Source: Choristoneura fumiferana (Eukaryota > Arthropoda > Insecta > Lepidoptera > Tortricidae). From it: a DNA stretch of 64,000 nt. Positions within the stretch are counted from its first letter, which is position 1; each line of letters begins with the position of its first letter. The stretch lies in contig NC_133472.1 of assembly GCF_025370935.1 (NCBI RefSeq), positions 1,742,161 through 1,806,160 on the forward strand, in the 5' to 3' direction. Under the pieces are notes generated by a model. It was not told the origin of the DNA. It did no database searches and saw nothing but the letters and a program-made list of their open reading frames with translations. The position numbers were made by a program, and so were the translations under genes. Positions 1 to 9,705 of this stretch are shown piece by piece.

Positions 1-188
1 AAACTACTACTTTTGTCCCCTCGCTGACGGGACGAATAACAACAAAAAACAGTTGATCCACCCTATTCGAGATGGAGACAAATACAACAAATCGAAAATC
101 ATGAAAATCTGTCCAGTCGTTCTCGAGTTGTGTTCGAACAAACCCGACTTTGTTTGATATAATAAGGTTATTAAAAAAGGAAAACGAA

Positions 189-358
189 TTTATTCATTCA
201 TTTTTAATTAAAAAATGTAAGCAAAGCGATTTTATTCATTCATTTTTAATTAAAAAATGTAAGCAAAGCTTTTTTATTCATTCTATTTTAATTCTTAGAA
301 ATGTGGACGAAGCCATTTTATTCAATCATTTTTAACGATAAGAAATTTTTGCATAGCG
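189..358. repeat. Minisatellite, about four 42-bp units
   Basis: Units start near 189, 231, 273 and 317 with TTTATTCATTCATTTTTAAT and end in GTAAGCAAAGC or decayed forms of it. The first two are nearly identical and the last two degenerate. Confidence 0.85.
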
Positions 359-385
359 ATTTGATGTATTAATTTTTAGCACTGC

Positions 386-436
386 ACCACCAGGAGACCC
401 ACTTGCTCGTTTGCCTTCCAGTCAAATAAAAAAAAA
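386..436 (+). mobile_element. SINE-L3 3' end fragment
   Basis: The CCAGGAGACCCACTTGCTCG stretch and the following A-rich tail match the 3' ends of the longer SINE-L3 copies at 4207 and 43721. Confidence 0.7.
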
Positions 437-630
437 TCTGATTCAATTCCGTTGACAGTTATTTTTTAACAAGCTTTTATTTATTTGTTTTATTTAACTT
501 TCAATGTATGTATGTAAGAATGTACAGGCCCTTGCCTGTACATGGTATCTTTGGCCATGTCGATATCTTTGCCCTTGACTGTATGTATGTAAGTCTTGAA
601 CATGAAACTACCGTGAGACTCACTCATATT

Positions 631-815
631 AAATATAATGACCCGGATAACTCACGTCTTAAATCGAGTTTAGCTCAACATGTTTCGGGCTAATCCGTAG
701 CCCTTCGTCTTCGGAGCAACGCGACTCAGCGGCTGCTGCAACACGCTACGGATTAGCCCGAAACAGTTGAGCTAAACTCGATTTAAGACGTGAGTTATCC
801 GGATCATTATATTTA
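631..815. mobile_element. Fold-back MITE with about 70-bp arms
   Basis: Left arm 631-700 and right arm 746-815 are near-perfect reverse complements, both containing CTCACGTCTTAAATCGAG or its complement, around a loop of about 45 bp. No coding capacity. Confidence 0.85.
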
Positions 816-967
816 ATTTGTATGTAAGTCTGGTGACAATACAATAATCTAGTAGTGATATCCCGATGGTCCAGCCTGGATCGTCTCCGCAGGACGGAAA
901 TGTAGTTCGGACGACAATTCAAGTACAGTCAACAAAGAGTACAGCCGGCAAAAGAGCTTGTATTAAA

Positions 968-1039
968 GTACCATCATCCCAGCCTATATACGTCCCACTG
1001 CTGGACAGAGGCCTCCTCTCAGAACAAGAAGGGCTTGGC
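968..1039 (-). mobile_element. SINE-L2 3' fragment with 11-bp target duplication
   Basis: Reverse complement of the SINE-L2 3' end (CCATCATCCCAGCC). It is flanked by CTTGTATTAAA at 957-967 and 1040-1050, a perfect 11-bp duplication, so the short 5'-truncated copy is a real retro-insertion into an older repeat also seen near 41110-41280. Confidence 0.75.
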
Positions 1040-1095
1040 CTTGTATTAAACTATATTTTGTATTAAGGTAATTTGTTCATTATCGAAACTTCCAG

Positions 1096-1269
1096 TGAAA
1101 ATCCTGCCGCAACTGTTCGCGGACCTTATAAAGCCGGACCCGGGGCTGGTCCGCGAGCGTCCCGACCCGGTCGTGTACCGGTGCCGGAAGTGCCGCCGCG
1201 TGGTAGCCAGCCAGCGGAACATCATACCGCACGTACCTAAGCAGATCAAGATGGAGATGGCCAAGAAAG
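1096..1269 (+). CDS. DUSP12: DUSP12 exon with YRCRKCRR zinc motif (A1)
   Basis: Acceptor TTCCAG ends at 1095 and donor GTGAGA starts at 1270. The exon enters with two bases of a split codon and leaves one base. It encodes LPQLFADLIKPDP, a stretch before the zinc motif, then CRKC. No second copy is visible, because A2 begins downstream. Confidence 0.8.
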
Positions 1270-4200
1270 GTGAGACAGCACGACAAAATAAATTAAAAAT
1301 ATATAAATATCACGGGACAATTCACACCAATTGACCTAGTCCCAAAGTAAGCTTAGCGAAGCTTGTGTTATGGGTACTAAGCAACGGATAAATATAATTA
1401 TATAGATAGATACATACTTAAATACATAGTAAACACCCAAGACCCGAGAACAAACATTCGTATTTTTCATACAAATATCTGCCCCGACTCGAATCGCAGA
1501 TTTTTGTAAGTAAACATGTATTGACATTGTATTCGGACGGGCACGTTCAGTACATGACATTGAAATTTTCTATTATTATTGTTAATTTTATTATTAAGTA
1601 TTCTAAATCTTGATTATTATTATTTTTATTTTTCTTCAATTTCAATGATTCAATGACATATAATGAGCGTATTAGCGTATCTGCCGAATATTGTGCGCCA
1701 TACACCGGCTGACTGTGACGAGCTTCAATGCAATACGGTATTTGACAACTCCTGATTTTGCCATATCTTAATATTATTATGAAAATATAGATATACAGAT
1801 AGTGTTTAGCGAAGAGAAAATTTGAATCGGTTGAAAATTGGATTTATAGTGATTTTTTGGAAAATCTATATACCTGTCACTTTCTCAAACGCTTTTCTCT
1901 ATGCAGCAAGTATGGCGGTACTGGCGTGTGACGTCACATGCCAGTATATCTTTCTCTGTCTAATCTTGAATTTCAAACCTTTATAACTTTGTTATTTGTA
2001 AAGGTAGCTCAAAAATTGTTTTTCTATTCGATAACAGGCATTGTGTAGTTTTAATTTATAAAACATATACAAAATAGTCAAATACCGTATTGGCCCAAAC
2101 GCCCACAGAAATATTGAGTTGCATTCCTCTAATACAGGCATCCGGCCGCCGCCATCGAAGCTGACGGGTCTCCACTGCGCCGAGAACGGTCAGATCCTGA
2201 TCGAGAAGCTAAAGAGTCTCGCCTGCCAGATCATAGATGGCGGGGAGAGTCCCGGGCAGAGTCAAAGCGACACAGGCACTGAAGAGGGCCCTATCCAGGT
2301 AACCTCCACACAGGCCGTATTATCTAACGTGCGGGCGCTAGCGATCGCATACAGCAGGGTTTCTCAAACTTATGGCTCCACGTACCCCTGTTGAAGTTTC
2401 TAGACGACAGCGGAAACCCCCCCCCCTCCCCCCAAGAAAGTTGGATGTTGATGAAAATTGGCTGTTGAAGAAACTAAGTTTATTTTTATTTCAATCATCA
2501 TGATAATATAATGAGTATTATTTATTTCAATAAAAGGTAACAAATATAGGTAATAATCATCTTGCCAACGAAAATACAAATTGAAACAAAAAACAACAAA
2601 TAACAAACAAATAAGTGGAGTTGAAATAAAAAATACAAAAAGACTCCAAAAGCCAATCTTAATCATCTTGCCAGTCTTGCAGCCACCATCACGTAACCCT
2701 TGTCGCGAACCCCCTACCGTCGAATAGCGAACCCCTAGTGGTTCGCGTACCCCACTTTGAGAAACCCTGGCATACAGTACCCGGCCATAAGGATTGCACA
2801 TCGGTCTTTAGAAAGAGACTCGGCTAATTTCGGCTTCGTAGAGCGTTGTCACACTACGTATGTGACGTTTGTCAGTTGTACAGGTGCAATAGAGTACGGA
2901 CGCATTCAGATGAAAATCCTACTTAATATTATAAATGTGAAAGTTTGTGAGTGAGTGAGTGAGTGAGTGAGTGTGTTTGTTACTTCTTCACGCTGAAACG
3001 GCTGGAAGGATTTGGATGAAATTTGGCGAAAAGTTAGTCTATAACCTGGATTAAAACATAGGATACTTTTTATCTCGATATTCGCACGGGATAGGGATAA
3101 AATCTCTAAATAACAACCGCTGGGCTTAGAGTCATGAAATTTGGTATGTAGATAGCTGGACATCTGGAATAACACATAGGCTACTTTTTTTATCCCGATA
3201 TTCCCACGGGATAGGGATAAAACCTCGAAATAATAACCGCTGGGCTTAGAGTCATGTAATTTGGCATGGTTGTTGTAATAAAACGTCAATGAAAACCACG
3301 ATGTAATTTTAGGGAATTCCCACGAGAATTTAATAAAATCCCGGTTTTTCAATTCAACTGCTGTATCTATTGATTTACGTGCGAAGCCGCGGGTAAACGC
3401 TAGTATATAATAAAGAGTTGTTGAAACCCCCTCAAAACTTTAAATTGTACGATGACATCTTTAGGAGAATGAGGGAACTATCCTTTTTCTAGCAGTTGCA
3501 ACAGCTCTCTATAGATATCCGGAGTTAACATATAATGAGGGCTATCGCGTATGAATTCGCCACTAGAGGCGCTAGTGTAGCGTGAGGTCTCCGAAATGTC
3601 AAATCTCATAGTTTTTGGGTGAGCTACGCGGGTTTATTTATAATTAGAATAATTTTGACAATATTTTGCAATATCTGAAATTAATTATGGCAAATATGCG
3701 TTCCGGGGCAATGAATGTCTGTGTTTTGAGATAGTTTCCGAACAAAACGGGGACTATGCAACACTGTGGCATGCTCGATATTTTTATGGTACGGTTTTAA
3801 GGTGTATTAAATATGATTTTAATCTAAACTTTGTTTTCACGCCCGTAATAACAGACTTTGAAAGCCATACTTAAAAACCTCACACAACAGTGCGCCATCT
3901 AGTGAGACAAAAAACGATAGCCCTCATTGATTTGACGTAAACTAATTAAGTCCATAAAGGTGCAGTATTTATTTGATATAAACGTCACTTAATAAACACG
4001 ATGACTGATGGACGGTCGCCAGTGATCGGGAATCGCCGTGAACAGCCAATTGTCTTTTTCCGAAGACCGATGTACATTCTTTATCGGCGGGTGCTGTACA
4101 CTATCTCTTTCTACCCTCATTCTGTACCGTGAGACAGAAATAAGCAGTGAAAACTATTACAATTTCAAGTGAAATGGGCATTTCTCCACTAATTAGAAAA

Positions 4201-7200
4201 CTAATTGCAGGTGGTAGGACCTTGTGCAAGCTCCGCCCGGATTGCTACCACCATCTTCATCGCTAATCCCGCCGTGAAGCAGCAGTGCTTGCACTGTTGT
4301 GTTTCGGCGTGGAGAGTAAGACAGTCGGTGAAATTACTGGCACCTGAGGTATCCCATCTTAGGCCTCTAGGTTGGCAACGCATCTGCAATCTTCTGGTGT
4401 TGCAGGTGTCTATGGGCGGTGGTGATACCCACTTACTCGTTTGCCATCCAGTAGAATAAAAAAAACTGTATACTCCATTTAATTTAAGATTTGAATTAAC
4501 GGTCAAATTGTAACACATGTTTCTCGGTATTTCGAACACAAATGGACTAAAATAAAAATACCTTAGGTACATTTATTAGCGGTATTTACTATGGTTTTGG
4601 GAAGCCGTGGTGGCCTAGTGGTTTGACCTATCGCCTCTCAAGCAGAGTTTCGTGGGTGCGAACCCCGGCTCGCACCTCTGAGTTTTTCCAAATTCATGTG
4701 CGGAATTACATTTGAAATTTACCACGAGCTTTGCGGTGAAGGAAAACATCGTGAGGAAACCTGCTCAAACCTGCGAAGCGATTCAATGGTTCGTGCGAAG
4801 TTCCCAATCCGCGCTGGGCCCGCGTGGGAACTATGGCCCAAGCCCTCTTGTTCTGAGAGGAGGCCTGTGCCCAGCAGTGGGACGTATGTAGGCTGGGATG
4901 ATGACTATGGTTTATTACAGAAGTTAACACAATTTTAAATAGTTTCGTTGTTTCATTTAAAAACGTGTGCACATTTTACCGTTAAGTTTCAAATGTTAAA
5001 ATAATAAACTTTTCTTTACTGTTCCATTCATCATAATTTGAAGAGAAAGTTGGCAGAGGACTGTTCAAATTTACCAATCTGTGGAGAAATACCCAAATAA
5101 GACCAGTTATTTTTTAAACCACCTTGCTACTTAGCCCAGCTGCTGTTTGGACGAAGTTATTCTATGCTCTCACATTCTCCCCTTTCCCAGCTGGACGGCT
5201 ACAGTGAGCAAAACCTGGTGGACGGCAGTATAGCGGCACGCGGCGCGGCAGCCTGCCGTCTCATGTGGTTCGTGGAGCCTATGGCTTGGATGCGACGCGT
5301 GGCGTTGGACCCGCACGGGAAGTTGCACTGCCCCAAATGTAACCATAAGATAGGCAGCTTCAGCTGGGTTTGCGGTGAGTTGCGGAGCGGATGTATACTT
5401 CGTTTTTTAGCATTAGGAAAAGGATAAACAATCTTGACTAGTCTTTTTATTCGAAAATACAAACTGAGACATGGACGCACAGAAAAACCAGAAAAAGCGA
5501 CCAGCGCTGGGAATCGAACCCAGGTCTCAGCAATCCGTGCTGCGTGCTAATACCCCTACACCACCGCTGGACAGGAATCTAGACACGAATTTTTCCTATG
5601 CATACATATCTCAGGTTGCTTATTTCTACTACGCTACTTATGCAGCAGCACTAGCGACATCTATGTTCCGCTCTCATCGAGAGACGTCACACTCTTTCGG
5701 AACCAACCGCTCGCCCAGACAAGAGATGTCGCTACTAAGCAAGATGAAGATGTTTCGATTCCCAGCGCTGGTCTCTTTTTCTGGTTTTTCTGTGCATCCA
5801 TGTCTCAGTTTGTATTTTCGATATGGTTTCACGGGATACCCGTAAAAGTAACAAATTTGGAGTTGAAATAAAAAATACAAAAAAACTCCAAATAAACCAA
5901 TCATAGTCTTTTTATTGCCAAACGTTTAAAAAAAAACAGTAACTATTACTTATGATACCAAAAGAATGCGTGTAAATGATCATATGTCCTTGCTAATACA
6001 GTATTTGACACCTGAATTTGCCATGTCTTATATAATAAAGGCTGACCAGAATTATAAAAACCTCGCCATATTGCGGAAATCCAATAGAACTTATTCCTTG
6101 CACTGGTAACACTCAATTCAAATGTCATCTGTTTACTGCTGTCAAAGTTTAACGTTGTTTGCGCGTGGTATTTTAAAGTGTTGTTGTGTTTTTGTGCGTT
6201 AAAATGTTGAATATTATCCATAGCCTTGGAAGGAAAATAATTCACAATTTGTCATAGAAAAAGTCTGAAGGATTAGAAAACATTCCTCTGAATAACATCA
6301 TCGACACCATTGTCAATATGATGACTGATAGGTATCGAGAGAGAGGGTAGAGGTAGGTGCGAAGTACTAGTGGGGGTGATGAAATCTATCGCAGCGCTCA
6401 TGGTGGCCAAAAGTAGAAATAGTTCTGGCGCTGTCATCTGTCATACTCATATGATCTGTCATTAACAAAGCAATTTGTATAGACTTTTTAACTACCCACT
6501 TTTAGTAACAGATGTTTGTGTTATGATGCGAGCTTGAATTATTGAACACTGTCCCTGTTTTGTTCTTAATTCCTCTACATCTCGGACATGTCCAGCAACA
6601 ATTTTTCTTATGAAACGGTTTGTTGTTGAAATTTTATATTGAGTGATACTCACAAAACCGGTCTTCAAAATGATACTCATTTTGATCTGAAAACGATATT
6701 TAATTTATTACTAGCGATATAAGAACAATTATATAATTTTACTTTTAATCAAAGAAACCAATAAGATAGCTGTATCTTTTCGTTTTATAGTAAAAGTACA
6801 ACTAAACATGAAGTAAACAAACCCTGACATAACGAAAATAAAACACACTTTGAATAAATTTTACTTACCTCATGTAATTTTAATGGCCAAAAATGAATTC
6901 ACAACAATTTATTGAATCAGGCGTTACTTTGCGGAGGTCCATATCAATGAACTAAAATAATTTCCTTGCTCACCCGTGACCTTACGATAGCTAAGCTTAT
7001 GCAAAATATGCGTGTTCATGCAGTTCCTCCACCTCCACACTGTAAGAACACACACAAATCACACAAACCCATCTATCACCACCACCACACTACACTGACG
7101 CGTTTCGAACTCAACCAGAGCTCATCTTCAGAGTGACAACCGTACACCATGCTACCAGTTGTTAGACTAAAATTCGATTAAAGAGGAAATTCTTTTAGTT

Positions 7201-7366
7201 CATTTATATGGACCTCCGCAAAGTAACGCCTGATACAATAAATTACCCAATATTTGTTCCAGGATGCAAATGCCCGTGCGGCCAGAAGGTGGCGCCAGCG
7301 TTCTATCTCGTACCTTCCAAGGTGGAATGGTCGAACATAGTCCAGAATGTACAGGTCACCGTGTGA
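1096..7366 (+). CDS. DUSP12: DUSP12/YVH1-type dual-specificity phosphatase, C-terminal four exons (copy A1)
   Basis: Exons 1096-1269, 2138-2298, 5191-5374 and 7263-7366 splice in frame with AG/GT borders and end in TGA at 7364-7366. The product is about 207 residues, equal to the C-terminal part of DUSP12; the catalytic domain is upstream of the window. Diagnostic motifs are YRCRKCRR in the first exon, CRLMWFVEPMAWM, then HCPKCNHKIGSFSW and CGCKCPCG across the last junction. In the family these cysteines form the zinc-binding domain, linked to ribosome maturation in yeast Yvh1. The final residues follow the family pattern of Cys-rich end, PAF and a short tail. Introns are full of TEs: SINE-L1 just after the first donor, a hAT MITE and SINEs in the second intron, a fold-back MITE 18 bp before the last acceptor. 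The assignment rests on motif recall, not a search. Confidence 0.82.
1285..1494 (-). mobile_element. SINE-L1, head missing
   Basis: Body of SINE-L1 (CACGGGACAATTCACACC to CAAATATCTGCCCCGAC in plus-strand order). The tRNA-like head seen at 8391-8663 is lost. It starts 15 bp after the phosphatase donor at 1270. Confidence 0.8.
1732..2091. mobile_element. MITE with AATACGGTATTTGAC terminal repeats
   Basis: 15-bp inverted termini AATACGGTATTTGAC and GTCAAATACCGTATT bound about 360 bp with no coding capacity. Copy in A2 at 15911-16271. Its left end is exactly where A1/A2 homology begins. Confidence 0.8.
2138..2298 (+). CDS. DUSP12: DUSP12 linker exon (A1)
   Basis: Acceptor AATACAG ends at 2137; donor GTAACC starts at 2299. 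With the base carried over it gives 54 codons beginning GIRPPPSKLTGLHC and ending EEGPIQ at phase 0. It is rich in Gly, Ser and Gln, as expected of a linker between zinc ligands. Confidence 0.8.
2355..2769. mobile_element. Non-autonomous hAT element with 8-bp target duplication
   Basis: Ends CAGGGTTTCTCAAA and TTTGAGAAACCCTG, flanked by GCATACAG at 2347-2354 and 2770-2777. The 8-bp duplication and CAGGG termini are typical of hAT. No transposase. The interior contains the TTGGAGT hairpin module also found in the tRNA-like fold-back family. Confidence 0.9.
2925..3412 (+). mobile_element. REP-A: lepidopteran element ending GCGAAGCCGCGGGTAAACGC
   Basis: Begins near TAATATTATAAATGTGAAAG, has a GAGT microsatellite at 2945-2972, an internal duplication around CCGCTGGGCTTAGAGTCATG, and ends in GCGAAGCCGCGGGTAAACGC then TAGTATA. 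Truncated relatives lie at 13210-13443 and 27066-27303. RTE-like LINE 3' end or Helitron-like; I cannot decide. Confidence 0.65.
3533..3928. mobile_element. MITE with AATGAGGGCTATCG terminal repeats
   Basis: Termini AATGAGGGCTATCG and CGATAGCCCTCATT. The interior carries GCGCTAGTGTAGCG near one end and GTGCGCCATCTAGTGAG near the other. Other copies: 24609-25037, 32963-33387, 56747-57168, some in the opposite orientation. Confidence 0.85.
4207..4470 (+). mobile_element. SINE-L3, full-length
   Basis: From CAGGTGGTAGGACCTTGTGC to the A-rich tail after TTGCCATCCAGTAGAAT. The same family lies at 12527, 26101, 36465, 43721 and 58065. No clear pol III boxes seen; classed as SINE by length, A-rich tail and copy number. 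Confidence 0.75.
4602..4906 (+). mobile_element. SINE-L2, tRNA-derived
   Basis: Head AGCCGTGGTGGCCTAGTGG with an A-box-like TGGCCTAGTGG and a degraded B box GTGCGAACCCC. The 3' body contains GTGCCCAGCAGTGGGACGTA and ends GGCTGGGATGATG. Other copies: 30736, 50629, 54688. Confidence 0.85.
5191..5374 (+). CDS. DUSP12: DUSP12 zinc-domain exon (A1)
   Basis: Acceptor CTTTCCCAG ends at 5190 and donor GTGAGT starts at 5375. 61 codons plus one base. Contains WFVEPMAWM and HCPKCNHKIGSFSW, the strongest DUSP12 signatures in the window. Confidence 0.88.
5450..5905 (-). mobile_element. Fold-back element FB-tRNA with tRNA-like domain (A1)
   Basis: Arms of about 65 bp (about 5452-5518 and 5756-5825) share GAAAATACAAACTGAGACAT and its complement. 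On the minus strand, 5570-5501 folds like a tRNA, with a perfect T arm around GGTTCGATTCC, a box-A-like GGTGTAG and a 6-bp acceptor pairing CCAGCG with CGCTGG. The 3' side has a small hairpin around TTGGAGTT. Confidence 0.75.
5990..6470. repeat. Diverged repeat in phosphatase intron
   Basis: Starts AATACAGTATTTGACACC, a diverged form of the 1732 MITE terminus. It also contains AAAGGCTGACCAGAATTATA, which recurs near 48662. Matching A2 sequence begins at about 17515. No coding sense. Confidence 0.45.
6906..7244. mobile_element. Fold-back MITE ending 18 bp before phosphatase last exon
   Basis: Arms 6906-6957 and 7193-7244 (CAGGCGTTACTTTGCGGAGG and complement) around a 235-bp interior with CACC and CACA tracts. 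The A2 copy is 18427-18765. Confidence 0.85.
7263..7366 (+). CDS. DUSP12: DUSP12 last exon (A1)
   Basis: Acceptor TTGTTCCAG ends at 7262. Joined to the previous exon it reads CGCKCPCGQKVAPAFYLVPS and stops at TGA 7364-7366. The PAF motif after the last cysteines matches the DUSP12 C-terminus. Confidence 0.85.
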
Positions 7367-7380
7367 GCTGCCGGGCTGAC

Positions 7381-7672
7381 TTAGGCACTAGTCCTACCGC
7401 CGACGATGAGCGAGAAGCGAGTAGAGCGACTAACTAGAAACGAGTGGGCGAGCAGCGAGAAGCGAGTGTAGTTTTGTCGCTCGGCTGTAAGCGAGTGTTC
7501 GCGTGCGACGGGCGATTACTCGCTCCACTCGACTCGCTCGTGCGGGGCGGCCGCCAAGCTGACATCGCTGAGCGAGTATCTATAGCTCAGCGAGTTTTAT
7601 AGCTCTTGTCGCTGCGACAAAAGATGTGAGAGCGAGTTCTCGCCGACAGTGTGAACAGCCAGCGATCAACTA
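7381..7672. mobile_element. GAGCGAG-rich MITE-like repeat in phosphatase 3' UTR
   Basis: Dense AGCGAG/CTCGCT motifs in both orientations, bounded by CTACCGCCGAC and GTCGGCGAG-type ends. It begins about 15 bp after the stop codon, so it probably forms part of the 3' UTR. A2 copy 18902-19192. Confidence 0.65.
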
Positions 7673-8140
7673 TTAATATATGTGTCTCTTTTACTCACAC
7701 AGGATCTTATATCTTTTGTTCGTTTCTTGAGCGAGAAAATAGTCGATAGCCAATCGTTTCCTCGCTGGCGGTGAGACAAGTGCCTTACGCTGTTTACTGA
7801 AGCAGAGAGAGGCACTCCGCCTTCGTTCTCTCTTGGCCGAGAAAATAGCCGATGTCGTAAATGGCCTGAACTGCTTCGAGAAAAGGATGGTACGGCCGTG
7901 CCGCTTTTTTGCTCGACTTGGCGGGGCACTGCCGTGCCCCCATATAGCTAATCGCTTTCTCGCCAGTGGTGGGACAAGGGCTAAACTGATTTTAATTAAC
8001 GTTGGCTGTTTTTATGATAATAAAAATATGTAAAATTAGTAAATGTCCGAAAAAATGTTCTCTTTGTAGAAAACGCCTTTGTTTATAAAATTAACTTTTT
8101 TTTTCCTTTACTTTCGGTGACGTCGCCTATGTTAACTATA
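7673..8140. other. Unclassified stretch downstream of phosphatase gene
   Basis: No exon recognised. Contains TTGAGCGAGAAAATAGTCGAT and GGCCGAGAAAATAGCCGATG, a diverged internal repeat, and an AATAAA at 8019-8024 that could serve the phosphatase gene. A2 counterpart 19781-20243. Confidence 0.4.
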
Positions 8141-9021
8141 CAGGGTGGCTCATTTAGATCGGTCAGTATGGGAAAGTCTGAAACTATAAGACATACGAAG
8201 ATCTGTTCTTAGAAACCATGGCATCGATTTTAGTAACAAGAAAAACTGCATTTAAAAACAAACACTTGTACTCAGTACGGGAATCGAACCCGGACGTTTA
8301 GAAAAATAAAACGTACACTGTTTCTGTTTGGATATCGGTAGTGTTGGTCATAAGCAATTATGAAACATGAAGCATGAAGCATAAGCAATATAAATAAATA
8401 AATAATATAAATAAATACAACGGGACAATTAAACCAATTAACCTAGTCCCAAAGTAAGCTTAGCAAAGCTTGTGTTATGGGTACTAAGCAACGGATAAAT
8501 ATAATTATATAGATAGATACATACTTAAATACATAGTAAACACCCAAGACCCGAGAACAAACATTCGTATTTTTCATACAAATATCTGCCCCGACACGGG
8601 AATCGAACCCGGGACCTCAAGCTTCGTAGTCAGGTTCTCTAACCACTAGGCCATCTGGTCGTCAAATCGTCAATTATGTTACTAAGAAACACGGTATCTA
8701 GAATGAATAAAATGAATTGTATTTCATATTATTTAATAATGATGTATGAATACAGTTTTTCTTGTTATTAAAATCGATAACATGGTTCCTAAGAACAGAT
8801 TTATTTATTTATTTATTCATAATAAAGACTTACAGTATATACATACATCAAAGCGTCTCTATTACTAGCTAAACTTACAAAACACTTACGTAATTGATAG
8901 ATACATAATAAATAACTACATTAAACAGGCATACACAAACATTTCCTTATTTTATTCAGATCTTCGCATGTCTTATAGGTTCAGACTTGCCCATACTGAC
9001 CGATCTAAATGAGCCATCCTG
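8141..9021. mobile_element. TA-flanked long-TIR element with nested insertions (A1)
   Basis: CAGGGTGGCTCATTTAGATC at the left and its complement at the right, flanked by TA at 8139-8140 and 9022-9023, as in Tc1/mariner-type elements. Arms extend about 110 bp. A SINE-L1 (8391-8663) sits in the middle. The right arm is split by an AT-rich insert (about 8801-8957) bounded by CAGAT. Confidence 0.8.
8391..8663 (-). mobile_element. SINE-L1, full-length, tRNA-derived
   Basis: On the minus strand it starts GACGACCAGATGGCCTAGTG, has a B box GGTTCGATTCC and ends in an ATTTATTT tail. Same family at 12239, 20484, 24168, 37807 and 59407. Confidence 0.9.
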
Positions 9022-9549
9022 TATGTTGATCTGTACTTTTTGGTTGCAAAGCCTTGGAGATACTTTGTGGTAGATACTACATTTGTTCCCTAAAAATATA
9101 TGAGTAAATACATAGTTGAGAATTAGGTGTTAAATATTACTGTTAGAAAATTATATGGCCTTCAAATTTCATGTCTATAGGTAGTATGTTATAGCACTTA
9201 AGACGGGAGATGCCTTAAGCTAAGCTTATCTTTGCACTTTGCAGGTTTTTTTCTTGGTTTTCTCGAGGCGAGGAGTACACGTAGGACACAGTTGCACAAG
9301 TCAACTACGCGTTTCAAATAACGCTAGGATTCAATTTAGAGATATTGAGAGTAAAATTTTTTGGGGCCCAAAATAAGAGAACGAATGGTTTTTTGGAACT
9401 TTATAATTCGAAGCGGATTGCCATGAAACAGAGCCAAACATGCTTTAAAATAGTTTAAACTACCTTATTTATATTGATGTACGATAATAGCGCCACCACA
9501 TTTTGTGTTTCATTTTGGAACTAATCTGGTGCAGGATTGTTAATGTTAC

Positions 9550-9705
9550 AGATAGGTTCAACTCAGTTGTGCGCGCGGTCCTATGTGTGCGTGCGCTTGT
9601 AAATATACAACTTTCACGTGACGCGGCAGTCGTCGTCCGAGCAAGACGTGTTCTTATCGCTTTACCCACACATGGGGCCGCGCGCACAACTGAGTTGAAC
9701 TATCT
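9550..9705. mobile_element. Short fold-back MITE, GGTTCAACTCAGTTGTGCGC
   Basis: About 30-bp arms GGTTCAACTCAGTTGTGCGC and complement around a 95-bp interior. A2 copy about 21630-21790. Confidence 0.85.

Larger units (their letters stand above)
1..1095. other. Repeat-rich DNA upstream of the first visible phosphatase exon
   Basis: No exon recognised. It holds a 42-bp tandem repeat, a SINE-L3 tail, a fold-back MITE and a SINE-L2 fragment, listed separately. It should be intron of the phosphatase gene, because the exon at 1096 starts at an acceptor; the catalytic exons lie outside the window. Confidence 0.6.

Noticed and set aside
2945..2972. Possible CRISPR-like or regulatory array (GAGT repeats) and the other short tandem repeats
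   Set aside because: Simple microsatellites without unique spacers, in a eukaryotic genome.
5501..5570. Possible functional tRNA gene on the minus strand (also 26282-26353)
   Set aside because: The acceptor stem at 5501 is one base pair short, the anticodon loop is irregular, and both lie inside repeated fold-back elements; treated as tRNA-like domains of mobile elements.
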